Shown here one piece after another: positions 15,338 through 23,076 of a DNA stretch of 35,955 bases. The notes under the pieces were generated by a model. It did not search any database. It was not told the origin of the DNA and was given only the letters and a program-made list of their open reading frames with translations. The stretch comes from CAVXFS01 sp049582805. Lineage in GTDB: Bacteria > Pseudomonadota > Gammaproteobacteria > Burkholderiales > Gallionellaceae. Where the stretch lies: the NCBI GenBank assembly GCA_049582805.1, contig JBAUUR010000049.1, forward strand, positions 1-35,955, given 5' to 3'. Both the position numbers and the translations under genes were made by a program. Position 1 is the first letter of the stretch. Each line of letters begins with the position of its first letter.

Positions 15338-18100
15338 ATGAATTTTCTTGCCGCACCTGCTGACATTTCGAGCAAGGATCTTCCCTTGCGCGAGGACATC
15401 CGCCTGCTTGGGCGCATCCTCGGCGATACATTGCGCGAGCAGGAGGGCAAGGAGACTTTTGATCTGGTGGAAAAAGTCAGGCGTGCCGCCGTGCGTTTTC
15501 GCAAGACCCAGGATGAACGCGATCTGATCGAGCTGGAGAAGATCCTTGACGGACTGTCTCCGCACGACACCCTATGGGTGGTGCGCGCATTCAGTTATTT
15601 CTCACAGCTTTCGAACATTGCCGAGGACCTGCATCATAACCGCCGCCGCCGCGCGCATCTGAAGGCAGCATCGCCACCGCAGGAAGGCAGCATGCAACTG
15701 GCGTTTGACCGAATTGTCAAAGCGGAAATCGGCGCGGACCAGATACAGGCCTTTTTCGACAAGGCGCTGATCTCGCCGGTGTTGACAGCCCATCCCACCG
15801 AGGTGCAGCGCAAGAGCATACTGGATTGCCAGTTGATCATTTCCAGCATACTGGCCGAGCGCGACCGCATGGACATGACGCCTGATGAACTGGAAGCCAA
15901 TGAAGAAGCGTTGCGCCGCTTCGTGTTGATCCTGTGGCATACGCGCATGTTGCGCACCGCCAAGCTGACGGTGCATGACGAAATCAAGAACGGGCTGGCG
16001 TATTACAGCTACACCTTTCTCGACGAGATTCCGAAGATATATGCCAATCTGGAACGGCAAGTGCAGCAACACTGTGGCAGGCACATTTCCATTCCTTCGT
16101 TCCTGCGCATAGGCAGCTGGATCGGCGGCGACCGCGACGGCAATCCTTATGTCACCTGCGATGTCATGTTGAATGCCGCGGAGCAGCACTCAGCGCTGAT
16201 TATGGAACATTACCTGTCCGAGACGCACCTGCTCGGCACACGCCTTTCCCTTTCCTCGCGCCTGGTCGAAGTCAGCGAAGAGCTGGCAGAGTTTTCCGCG
16301 CGCTCGCCGGATGAAGCCGTCAGCCGCGAAGACGAGCCGTATCGTCGGGCGTTGATCGCGATTTACTCGCGCCTGACCTCGACAGCCAGGCGCCTGGGCC
16401 ATCGCTCGGAACATCTGCGGCCAGTGGATCCGGATGCACACCCCTATACCGATGCTCAGGAATTCATCAGCGACATCGACATACTTATCCGCTCGCTGGA
16501 GCAGCATGGAGCCACATACCTGTCGCATGGACGACTGGCCAATCTGCGCCGCGCGGCGGACGTATTCGGCTTCCATCTGACTCCGCTGGACATGCGCCAG
16601 CACAGCGCCGTCCATGAACAAGTGGCAAGCGAGTTGCTGGCTTTGGCCGGAACCGGCAATTATGCACAACTCGATGAAGCGGCGCGCCGCTCGGTGCTGT
16701 TGTCCGCGTTGCAGACGGGCAGGCATCTTGTCGAAGACCTGGAGAAATTCTCCCGGACAGCCCAGGGAGAATTGCGCATCATGCTGGCTGCGGCGGAGAT
16801 CCATCGCCGTTTTGGCCGGGCGGCGTTGCCTAACTACATCATCTCCATGACTGACGGCGTCTCGGACTTTCTCGAAGCGGCGTTGATGTTGCAACAGGCA
16901 GGCCTGCTGGAGTCGGGTGTGCTGCATATCAATATCATCCCGCTGTTCGAGACCATCGCCGACCTCCGCGGTTGCGGCGTCATCATGGATGAACTGTTCT
17001 CCATTCCCTGGTACCGTGACCTGCTCAAGAGCCGTGGCAACACGCAGGAAGTGATGCTGGGCTATTCCGACAGCAACAAGGACGGCGGTTACCTCACCGC
17101 CAACTGGGAACTATACAAGGCCGAACTCGAGCTGGTAAAGGTATTCGACAAGCACGCCATCGACCTGCGCCTGTTTCACGGGCGCGGCGGCACCGTGGGG
17201 CGCGGCGGCGGCCCCAGCTATCAGGCCATCCTGGCGCAACCGCCGGGCAGCGTGAACGCGCAGATCCGTATCACCGAGCAGGGCGAGGTCATCGGCAGCA
17301 AATATTCCAACCCGGAAATCGGCCGGCGCAACCTGGAAATCCTCATCGCCGCCACGATGGAGGCAACGCTGCTGCACCATCACGGCGATGACAGCACCAT
17401 GCCGGAGTATCACCGCATCATGGAAACGCTGAGCCAGGACGCATTTGCCGCCTACCGCAAGCTGGTGTATGAAACGCCGGGTTTCACCGATTATTTTTTT
17501 GCCGCCACGCCGATCCGCGAGATCGCCGAACTCAACATCGGCAGCCGTCCCTCATCGCGCAAGGCAACCGACAGGATCGAAGACCTGCGCGCCATTCCCT
17601 GGGTGTTCAGCTGGAGCCTGAATCGCGTCATCCTGCCCGGCTGGTATGGCTTCGGCAGTGCGGTAAAGCAATTCCTGGCGCGCGAGGGAGAGGCCGGGCT
17701 TGCGCAACTGCAGGCGATGAACAACAACTGGGCGTTCTTCCGCGGCCTCCTGTCCAACATGGATATGGTGCTGGCCAAGACCGATATGGGCATCGCTTCA
17801 AGCTATGCTGAACTGGTGCCGGACAAGGCGCTGCGCGACCGCATCTTCGGCGCCATAGAAACGGAATGGCAAGACACGGTGGAGATACTGTTCGCCATCA
17901 CCGGCGCGACCGCACTGCTGCAGGACAACCCCACCCTGGCGCGCAGCCTGTCCACGCGCACGCCCTATATAGACCCGCTCAATCACCTGCAGGTGTCTTT
18001 ATTGCACCGCCACCGCGCGGGTGACAATGACGAACGGGTGAAACGGGGAATCCACATTACCATCAACGGCATTGCCGCAGGATTGCGCAACAGCGGGTAA
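15338..18100 (+). CDS. ppc: Phosphoenolpyruvate carboxylase
   Basis: A 920-residue cytosolic enzyme that carboxylates phosphoenolpyruvate to oxaloacetate, replenishing the TCA cycle. Catalytic landmarks are present: the TAHPTEVQRKS histidine loop near residue 151, GGDRDGNPYVT, FHGRGGTVGRGGGPS near 613-627, and QGEVIGSKYSNPEIGRRNLE followed by GSRPSSRK. The C-terminus ends RNSG, close to the usual RNTG. Length is slightly above that of the E. coli enzyme (883). A GTG at 15335 directly precedes the ATG at 15338; the ATG is preferred. coq7 follows after 28 bp and may be cotranscribed. Confidence 0.97.
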   Translation: MNFLAAPADISSKDLPLREDIRLLGRILGDTLREQEGKETFDLVEKVRRAAVRFRKTQDERDLIELEKILDGLSPHDTLWVVRAFSYFSQLSNIAEDLHHNRRRRAHLKAASPPQEGSMQLAFDRIVKAEIGADQIQAFFDKALISPVLTAHPTEVQRKSILDCQLIISSILAERDRMDMTPDELEANEEALRRFVLILWHTRMLRTAKLTVHDEIKNGLAYYSYTFLDEIPKIYANLERQVQQHCGRHISIPSFLRIGSWIGGDRDGNPYVTCDVMLNAAEQHSALIMEHYLSETHLLGTRLSLSSRLVEVSEELAEFSARSPDEAVSREDEPYRRALIAIYSRLTSTARRLGHRSEHLRPVDPDAHPYTDAQEFISDIDILIRSLEQHGATYLSHGRLANLRRAADVFGFHLTPLDMRQHSAVHEQVASELLALAGTGNYAQLDEAARRSVLLSALQTGRHLVEDLEKFSRTAQGELRIMLAAAEIHRRFGRAALPNYIISMTDGVSDFLEAALMLQQAGLLESGVLHINIIPLFETIADLRGCGVIMDELFSIPWYRDLLKSRGNTQEVMLGYSDSNKDGGYLTANWELYKAELELVKVFDKHAIDLRLFHGRGGTVGRGGGPSYQAILAQPPGSVNAQIRITEQGEVIGSKYSNPEIGRRNLEILIAATMEATLLHHHGDDSTMPEYHRIMETLSQDAFAAYRKLVYETPGFTDYFFAATPIREIAELNIGSRPSSRKATDRIEDLRAIPWVFSWSLNRVILPGWYGFGSAVKQFLAREGEAGLAQLQAMNNNWAFFRGLLSNMDMVLAKTDMGIASSYAELVPDKALRDRIFGAIETEWQDTVEILFAITGATALLQDNPTLARSLSTRTPYIDPLNHLQVSLLHRHRAGDNDERVKRGIHITINGIAAGLRNSG

Positions 18101-18128
18101 TCCACGGCAATTTGCGGGGAGATTTGTC

Positions 18129-18755
18129 ATGCTGACTCTGGACCATCTGATCGTTGAATTCGACAAGGGCTTGCGCACGCTGTTCGGCAAGCCACAGACT
18201 GTGCGCCCTTATCCGGATACCGGCTTGCTGGAAGGCGAGATGCGGGAGACCGAAAAGAAACATGCGGCTGCACTGATGCGTATCAATCACAGCGGCGAGA
18301 TTTGCGCCCAGGCCTTGTATCAGGGGCAGGCGCTGACCGCACGCGATCCCGCGGTGCAGGAAAAATTGCTGCACGCCGCACAAGAGGAAACGGAACATCT
18401 GGCATGGACATCGAAACGGGTGCATGAGCTGGGCAGCCATCTGAGCCTGCTCAACCCGGTCTGGTATACCGGATCGCTGGCGCTGGGCGCGGTCGCCGGG
18501 TTGCTCGGCGACAAATGGAATCTTGGCTTTCTGGCGGAGACGGAGCGCCAGGTCGGCGGCCATTTGCAAGGCCATCTCGCGCGCTTGCCGCAGCAGGATG
18601 CAAAGAGCCGCGCCGTGGTTCGGCAGATGTACGCGGATGAGACCCGCCACGCCGACATGGCGGCACAACTGGGCGGCGCAGAATTGCCGCTGCCGGTGAA
18701 GCTGGCCATGAAAGTCAGTTCGAAAGTGATGACGCGGACGGCGTATTGGGTGTAG
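18129..18755 (+). CDS. coq7: COQ7-type ubiquinone biosynthesis hydroxylase
   Basis: A 208-residue membrane-associated di-iron monooxygenase that hydroxylates the demethoxyubiquinol ring (C6), replacing UbiF in many betaproteobacteria. Metal ligands are visible as E57 in NHSGEICA, E87-x2-H90 in EETEH, E139 in LAETERQ, and E171-x2-H174 in DETRH. The ATG at 18129 is preceded by GGGGAG at good spacing; upstream in-frame codons have no such site. It lies 28 bp after ppc on the same strand. Aerobic ubiquinone synthesis is implied. Confidence 0.95.
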   Translation: MLTLDHLIVEFDKGLRTLFGKPQTVRPYPDTGLLEGEMRETEKKHAAALMRINHSGEICAQALYQGQALTARDPAVQEKLLHAAQEETEHLAWTSKRVHELGSHLSLLNPVWYTGSLALGAVAGLLGDKWNLGFLAETERQVGGHLQGHLARLPQQDAKSRAVVRQMYADETRHADMAAQLGGAELPLPVKLAMKVSSKVMTRTAYWV

Positions 18756-18933
18756 CGCCATTCTTGTCGTATTAATCCAGACTTGATCTATGTCAGGCAG
18801 TGGTTGACCCGACTTCTGCTTTCGCTTCCCTCTTTGCGGATGGTCACTTTAGCCAACAAGCGGTCGTTCGGCGTTCGAGCTTGGTTGGCTCGCCGGTTCG
18901 GACGAATCTGGGCAGTGGGAATCTCTGATTGTA
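18756..18933. other. Boundary segment before the small-gene island, with a stem-loop
   Basis: No convincing gene; an open frame at 18783-18980 lacks family features and a ribosome-binding site. AGCCAACAAGC (18851-18861) can pair with GCTTGGTTGGCT (18879-18890) around a GC-rich loop, with one bulged base. The segment marks the change to lower-GC accessory DNA. Confidence 0.4.
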
Positions 18934-19509
18934 TTACTTTGATTTGCTCGATTGTCCGGGTTGATCAGAATGTGTTTTAAACTCTATGACAATTTTTTCT
19001 GCAATGGCAGCCGCTACTCTATCTACTTGCCATTTTATATAATCTTCCAGTTCTTTAAAGAGCCCTCCTTCAAATGGGTCGGTGTATATAGATAAGTGGG
19101 CAACACAGGTTTCTAGGTGTGTCTGTGCCCGAAAAAATGCATCATTGGACAGCAAGACAACGACTTCGAAATATGGCTGGAATTTGGGGTTTTCCTCTTC
19201 CGTAGAATATTGCACTGTAACTGTACCGACGCATCCTTTGATCGCAGTTTCGGGAATCTTGCCATCAGACGCTTGTTGTGCAATTCTCGCAATGCCTTCG
19301 AGATGCTCAATATTCTTGGGTGTCCTTTGTTTAATTATGACGCTACAGCCCAACCTAAAGCCATCATATACGTCTGATCCAATGAACACCTTAAAGGTGT
19401 TGTAAACCTTTTGAATTTGTGCATGGGGCGAAAGAATCCATTCCTCAAAATCTTTCTCTGCCTTATATGTAAGCGCGGTATTCGAAAGTTGAAATTCTAA
19501 TTTTGGCAT
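18934..19509 (-). CDS. Hypothetical protein of the small-gene island
   Basis: A 191-residue soluble protein that I do not recognise. No signal peptide or membrane helix is visible. The N-terminal half mixes beta-type segments (KLEFQLSNTALTY, TVTVQYSTEEENP, YFEVVVLLSNDAFF); the C-terminal third (FKELEDYIKWQVDRVAAAIAEKIVIEF) is amphipathic helix with a charged tail (SDQPGQSSKSK). AGGGA sits 6 bases before the ATG at 19509, supporting real translation. Composition is more AT-rich than the flanking housekeeping genes. It is the last gene of a run of four minus-strand genes, with 68 bp to the HEPN-like gene upstream, so the two may be functionally linked. Confidence 0.65.
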   Translation of the reverse strand: MPKLEFQLSNTALTYKAEKDFEEWILSPHAQIQKVYNTFKVFIGSDVYDGFRLGCSVIIKQRTPKNIEHLEGIARIAQQASDGKIPETAIKGCVGTVTVQYSTEEENPKFQPYFEVVVLLSNDAFFRAQTHLETCVAHLSIYTDPFEGGLFKELEDYIKWQVDRVAAAIAEKIVIEFKTHSDQPGQSSKSK

Positions 19510-19577
19510 TGTAATTCCCTAGTGTTCAAATTGGGCGCAACCATGAATTGGATCGCGCACTGAACTGCATGGGTATC

Positions 19578-20057
19578 TCAATTAATTTTCTTTTTCATAA
19601 GGATACGCCCCCCATTTATTTTGGGATCAATTTCAAAAAGCACCGACAATAATTCGTTTGGCATTTGATCCCAAAGCGTATCGAGCAATTCGTCTATATG
19701 CAACCAATCTTCGGATCCTATTTCGATTGGTTCATGTTGTCTTGGATAGCGAAGTTCATAATATGAATCTAGCTTTTGTAACAAACCTTCCTGTTCTTTG
19801 CTGAAGGGCTTTCCATTTAGATATGGTTTCAATCCACTATACAATTGAACAAGGCAGTGCTTATTTTCAAATAACTTAAACTGATGTAGATGCCAAGCCT
19901 TTAGTAACAGTTCTAGCCCTAGGTGCGATAAATAACCTGCTGAATCAAAACAATTGGAGCTGCTACGAAATAAGATTCTCGCAGATTCCAAATGATCGAC
20001 AGCGAAATGCAAGATATCTTTTACGTTATACCCATCTGCTTCTGTGAATTGTCTCAC
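19578..20057 (-). CDS. HEPN-like domain protein
   Basis: A 159-residue, mostly helical protein. Residues 10-65 (DILHFAVDHLESARILF, SAGYLSHLGLELLLKAWHL) have the pattern of HEPN-type four-helix bundles, and R103-x4-H108 in YELRYPRQHEP matches the RX4-6H motif used for RNA cleavage by catalytic HEPN proteins. HEPN proteins are common toxins and effectors in toxin-antitoxin and abortive-infection systems. The start is GTG 20057, the only reasonable one after the in-frame stop near 20096; no strong ribosome-binding site is seen. The C-terminus ends in a basic KKKIN. No standard MNT-type antitoxin gene is adjacent. The assignment rests on motif and helix pattern only. Confidence 0.6.
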   Translation of the reverse strand: MRQFTEADGYNVKDILHFAVDHLESARILFRSSSNCFDSAGYLSHLGLELLLKAWHLHQFKLFENKHCLVQLYSGLKPYLNGKPFSKEQEGLLQKLDSYYELRYPRQHEPIEIGSEDWLHIDELLDTLWDQMPNELLSVLFEIDPKINGGRILMKKKIN

Positions 20058-20115
20058 GTTGGTACCAGAGCAGACGCGTGGAGGTATGTCGGTCTAATCA
20101 GACCGATGCACGCCG

Positions 20116-20472
20116 TCATGATTTTGTGATCGCTAATTGATTCGCGATGTCTTCTACCCTCCCTACGGAGCTGGCAATTTCCGACAAAGTTAACCCAATC
20201 GCTGTGAGTTCTTCGGCGTCGACTTTAAGAGCGGGTTTCTTGTAAAAAGGCGTGGACGAGCCGAACGAGGCGAGGTCTGTCTCAATGTTATGAACTTTTG
20301 CATCCAACCGCTCTATCAATTCGCACTGGCGGCGACTTAAGTCGAGGAGCAGCGTTATGTCAGTAGCCGCGTTGCGCGCCTCCAATATCCCACAAATAAC
20401 ATTCATTGTTTTGGTGACGGAGTACGCGAAGTAGCAGAGAACCATGAGAAGAAGCAGTTGAATCCAGTCCAT
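20116..20472 (-). CDS. Small membrane protein with coiled coil
   Basis: A 118-residue protein with one N-terminal membrane helix (about 4-22, IQLLLLMVLCYFAYSV) followed by a helical, heptad-like stretch (LLLDLSRRQCELIERLDAKVHNIETDLASF) and a second helical C-terminus (LTAIGLTLSEIASSVGRVEDIANQL). AGGAG lies 7 bases before the ATG at 20472, a strong translation signal. I do not recognise a family. It sits between the HEPN-like and zinc-ribbon genes, and could be a membrane-anchored partner of either; that is inference. Confidence 0.6.
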   Translation of the reverse strand: MDWIQLLLLMVLCYFAYSVTKTMNVICGILEARNAATDITLLLDLSRRQCELIERLDAKVHNIETDLASFGSSTPFYKKPALKVDAEELTAIGLTLSEIASSVGRVEDIANQLAITKS

Positions 20473-20509
20473 AAGGTGCTCCTAAGAGGTGTGCTTTCAA
20501 TAGTCCGGA

Positions 20510-20839
20510 TTAATCACGGCGCTTTTCGCTGACTGTTGGAGGTTCTGACTTCGAATTGATCTGTAATTCTTGCTTGCCTTCGCCTACTAACTTGGTATTC
20601 AGTTCCGAAAAATCAAAGCTGTTTGGATTGAGACGAAGTTGTTTGAGCTCATCTGTTGTACAAAGTCGGTAGAGCAAAGATAGGGTATTTGGCAAACACT
20701 GAAATCTGGCCATGGTTAACGGGGCAGATTGAGTATTACATTCGTCACATGTGTTGAGAAATCCTGTTTTGGGGGCTATCCTTATATGTGCACCGCAATT
20801 CGCGCAGCCATACTCAATGACATTTTCAGTGTTGTTCAT
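20510..20839 (-). CDS. Small zinc-ribbon protein
   Basis: A 109-residue protein. The N-terminal 35 residues contain two CxxC knuckles (YGCANCGAH and NTCDECNTQ), a zinc-ribbon pattern, followed by a helical middle (LSLLYRLCTTDELKQLRL) and a charged, probably disordered tail. ATG 20839 (MNNTEN) is preferred because AGGA lies at good spacing, while the ATG at 20845 touches the same AGGA. Zinc ribbons of this type bind nucleic acid or protein partners; no function can be assigned. It is the first gene of the four-gene minus-strand run. Confidence 0.6.
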   Translation of the reverse strand: MNNTENVIEYGCANCGAHIRIAPKTGFLNTCDECNTQSAPLTMARFQCLPNTLSLLYRLCTTDELKQLRLNPNSFDFSELNTKLVGEGKQELQINSKSEPPTVSEKRRD

Positions 20840-21042
20840 TTCCATCCTTTGCTAATAGATGTGTCAGCGTGTTTCGGATTACTGCCGCACGTGTTTCCTC
20901 AGTCCTCCGTCCAAGTGGCACGGGGAGTTGCGGATACATAGCGACGCAATCTATCAGCATAAAACCTTTCCGTAAGTTTAAGGGGTCGGGTTCGGATTAA
21001 ATTCGCCACTCGCATTTGTTGAGTCCATTTAATTTGTTGCGC
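20840..21042. other. Spacer inside the accessory island
   Basis: About 200 bp with no supported gene. The words around 20980-21000 (AAGGGGTCGGGTTCGGATT) resemble decayed dispersed-repeat ends, but nothing can be assigned. It should include the promoter of the zinc-ribbon run on the minus strand. Confidence 0.3.
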
Positions 21043-21324
21043 TCAAGCCACGGCTTCAAGCGAAGCGCGGTGCTCAATCTGGTTGCGGTACAAGTCGATA
21101 ACAGGAAAACACAGGTCGTAATCCCCCCAAACCAAATCGCCGTATTCGATACGAAATGTCGCAAAACGAGCAGGAGCAAGCCACGCCCGAATATCAGGAT
21201 GGAGGGCATGCGTTAGAAAGGGTTTGAAGTCTACAGTCTGTTCGATGCCATCATCAAATCGCAAACGGATGCGGAAGTCTCCAACTTGTTCGGCAGTGAC
21301 AATATTTATTATTCCTGGTGTCAT
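21043..21324 (-). CDS. DUF2442 domain protein
   Basis: A 93-residue protein of the DUF2442 family: FRIRLRFDDGIEQTVDFKPFL in the first half, then FRIEYGDLVWGDYDLCFPVIDLY, the family pattern. GAGGAG lies upstream of ATG 21324, and the ATG overlaps the stop of the DUF4160 gene (ATGA, 21321-21324), so the two are coupled. DUF4160-DUF2442 pairs are recurrent in bacterial genomes and have been proposed as toxin-antitoxin-like modules; activity is not established here. The upstream partner carries a frameshift (see 21321-21627). Confidence 0.8.
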   Translation of the reverse strand: MTPGIINIVTAEQVGDFRIRLRFDDGIEQTVDFKPFLTHALHPDIRAWLAPARFATFRIEYGDLVWGDYDLCFPVIDLYRNQIEHRASLEAVA

Positions 21325-21627
21325 TTGAGTCTCCTCGTAATACGCTCCGGTTTGATGGGCTTATGCAGAACAAAAAAATCAATCCACTTAGCAATAATGT
21401 CATCAGCTCGAGCGCTGATGACTTCCTCAAAGAAACGCATCTTATTTATGTCAAGCGGAGCGCGACCCGCAACCGTATTGTAGCGAATCTCCGAGACTAC
21501 GCCGTTAATCACGATGATTTCGGCACGGGATTCATGACCTTGAAACTTGCCATGCACGTGGACTGGCTCATGTTCATTAAGCGTAGAACATGATTATCAG
21601 TCCGAAGTATTCGTAAAGTTTAGGCAT
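21321..21627 (-). pseudogene. DUF4160 gene with a one-base frameshift near its start
   Basis: Reading from ATG 21627 (AAGGA 3 bases upstream) gives MPKLYEYFGLIIMFYA and then TAA. Dropping one T in the minus-strand GCTTAATG (plus 21575-21582, duplicated base at 21579-21580) restores NEHEPVHVHGKFQGHESRAE and the rest of the frame to 21321. This NEHEPVHVH segment is the DUF4160 hallmark. The restored protein would be 101 residues. In the sequence as given only a 78-residue piece from GTG 21557 is open, lacking the N-terminal strands. The lesion may be a true mutation or a sequencing error in a homopolymer-poor site; the downstream 78 codons are otherwise clean. Confidence 0.75.
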
Positions 21628-21736
21628 TATCCTTAGCGTTTCAGCGATGTCGATGTTAGTGTACAGTAACGAGAAATCCTAAAAATTCCTGACTTATTAA
21701 GATTCCTCACTGCGTTTGGAATGACAATTCAGGCAG
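21628..21736. repeat. Spacer with an ATTCC...GGAAT dispersed-type repeat
   Basis: ATTCC (21702-21706) and GGAAT (21718-21722) flank TCACTGCGTTT, part of the widespread intergenic word family GATTCCTC-GGAATGAC. It lies 15 bp past the OsmC-like stop and could act as a weak hairpin. No gene is seen in this 109-bp gap. Confidence 0.45.
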
Positions 21737-22153
21737 CTACTCCTGCACCACCTCAAAATCATGCGTGATATCCGCCGTCTTGCCCAGCATGATGGAAGCG
21801 GAGCAGTATTTTTCGGCGGACAGCTTGATCGCCCGTTCCACCACTTCGGATTTGATGTCCTTGCCCTTCACCACAAAATGCATGTGAATTCTGGTGAACA
21901 CCTTGGGGTCTTCTACGGCGCGCTCCGCCTGCAGTTCGACGTAACAATCCGAAACTGCCTGGCGGCTTTTTTTCAGGATTGAAATCACGTCGAAGCTGGT
22001 GCAGCCCCCTGCGCCCAGCAGCAGCATTTCCATCGGACGTGGTCCCAGATTGCGGCCACCTGCTTGCGGCGAGCCATCCATCAACACGGCATGGCCGCTT
22101 TCGGTTTCACCCAGGAACGAAACCTGTTCCACCCATTTGATGCGTGCTTTCAT
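21737..22153 (-). CDS. OsmC family protein (YhfA-like)
   Basis: A 138-residue OsmC/Ohr-fold protein. GPRPMEMLLLGAGGCTSFDVISIL contains the conserved first cysteine of the family, and AEKYCSASIMLGKTADI the second (KYCS), so the peroxidatic cysteine pair is present. Such proteins reduce organic peroxides or handle related thiol chemistry; the particular subgroup resembles YhfA. ATG 22153 (MKARIKW) has AAGG 6 bases before it; an ATG at 22168 would overlap the upstream gene. It follows the ydcF-like gene by 11 bp on the same strand, suggesting cotranscription. Confidence 0.88.
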   Translation of the reverse strand: MKARIKWVEQVSFLGETESGHAVLMDGSPQAGGRNLGPRPMEMLLLGAGGCTSFDVISILKKSRQAVSDCYVELQAERAVEDPKVFTRIHMHFVVKGKDIKSEVVERAIKLSAEKYCSASIMLGKTADITHDFEVVQE

Positions 22154-22164
22154 GGTCTGCCTTC

Positions 22165-22938
22165 TCAAGGTTTAGCAACAAGTGTGTCTCTAAAAAGATA
22201 CCATATTATCCCGATGCCTTCGTGCAGGAAAATACTGCTTTCGACCATGGCCTCAGCGTTTGGAATGAAGCTGAGCAAGGTGGTTTGGAAGCGGGTGGTA
22301 TAAGCCGTAGGTGCAGGCACGACATCGAATCCGGCCTGTTGAAACTCCCTTGCCGAGCGCGGCATGTGCCAGGCATGGGTGACCAGGTAAATGCGTTTGA
22401 CGCCGGCTTGATGCAGAAGCTGAAAACTATAGCGGGCGTTTTCCCAGGTATTGTCAGACGCATCTTCGGTCCAGCGCACCGGAATGTTGAATTCCTGTTC
22501 GAGCACGGATTTCATCTGTTGCGCTTCGGAAAGATCATTGCCCATAGGTTTGCCAGCGGTCAGCAATATCGGTTTGCCGGTTTCGCGCTGCAGCTTGGCC
22601 GCATAGCGCAGGCGCACCAGCGCGGGTTCATTGACGGTGTCTGCGCCATATTCCGGCGCATGGAAATAAGTGCCGGCGCCCAGCACCACGATGGCGTCGG
22701 CAGGCTGGGTCTTGAGATCCACCGCTCTGGGTTCGCCTTCGAGAAGATGCAATGCGCTTTCCGCTACGATTGGTGTGGAGCATATCCACAACAGCGCCAC
22801 AGCGCTAATCAGCAATCTCCGCCCGAGCCGGGGACGGGAGCGCAATAACATCAAGCCTATTGCGGCCAGCAACAGGAAGCTGAAAGGCGGAAGCAGGAAT
22901 GCGCTGATCAGCTTGGTGAATAAAAAGGAGGGTGACAT
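22165..22938 (-). CDS. YdcF/ElyC-like membrane protein (DUF218)
   Basis: A 257-residue protein with two N-terminal membrane helices (about 12-32 and 38-58) and a periplasmic DUF218 domain. The domain landmarks are ADAIVVLGAG, the RLRYAAKLQRETGKPILLTAGKP segment, SDNTWENARYS, and RIYLVTHAWHMPRSAREFQQAG. ElyC and SanA members affect envelope integrity and the lipid carrier economy of peptidoglycan and other polymers; the biochemical reaction is not settled. The frame extends to 23040, but MSPSFLFTKLIS at 22938 aligns with family starts. It is divergent from the glycan operon at 23077, which suits an envelope role. Confidence 0.85.
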   Translation of the reverse strand: MSPSFLFTKLISAFLLPPFSFLLLAAIGLMLLRSRPRLGRRLLISAVALLWICSTPIVAESALHLLEGEPRAVDLKTQPADAIVVLGAGTYFHAPEYGADTVNEPALVRLRYAAKLQRETGKPILLTAGKPMGNDLSEAQQMKSVLEQEFNIPVRWTEDASDNTWENARYSFQLLHQAGVKRIYLVTHAWHMPRSAREFQQAGFDVVPAPTAYTTRFQTTLLSFIPNAEAMVESSIFLHEGIGIIWYLFRDTLVAKP

Positions 22939-23076
22939 CGGGTTCGGCTGTTTCCACAAAATAAGCAGTGCCCATGATACCGCGAGCGATGGCATTGGTC
23001 TGGGCTCAATGCTATTGGCGGAACATGGCGAGCCTGACATAATGCCGCAAGCCTGACTCTCTCTTCCGGACGTCCG

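Noticed and set aside
15233..15565. Upstream extension of hemC across the ppc start
   Set aside because: Overlaps the divergent ppc coding region; ATG 15232 has a ribosome-binding site and gives normal family length.
18851..18890. Stem-loop considered as an integron attC site
   Set aside because: AGCCAAC and GTTGGCT do not meet the RYYYAAC/GTTRRRY core consensus, there is no integrase gene, and no cassette array follows.
18783..18980. 65-codon plus-strand open frame after coq7
   Set aside because: No ribosome-binding site or family pattern, overlaps the end of the better supported minus-strand gene.
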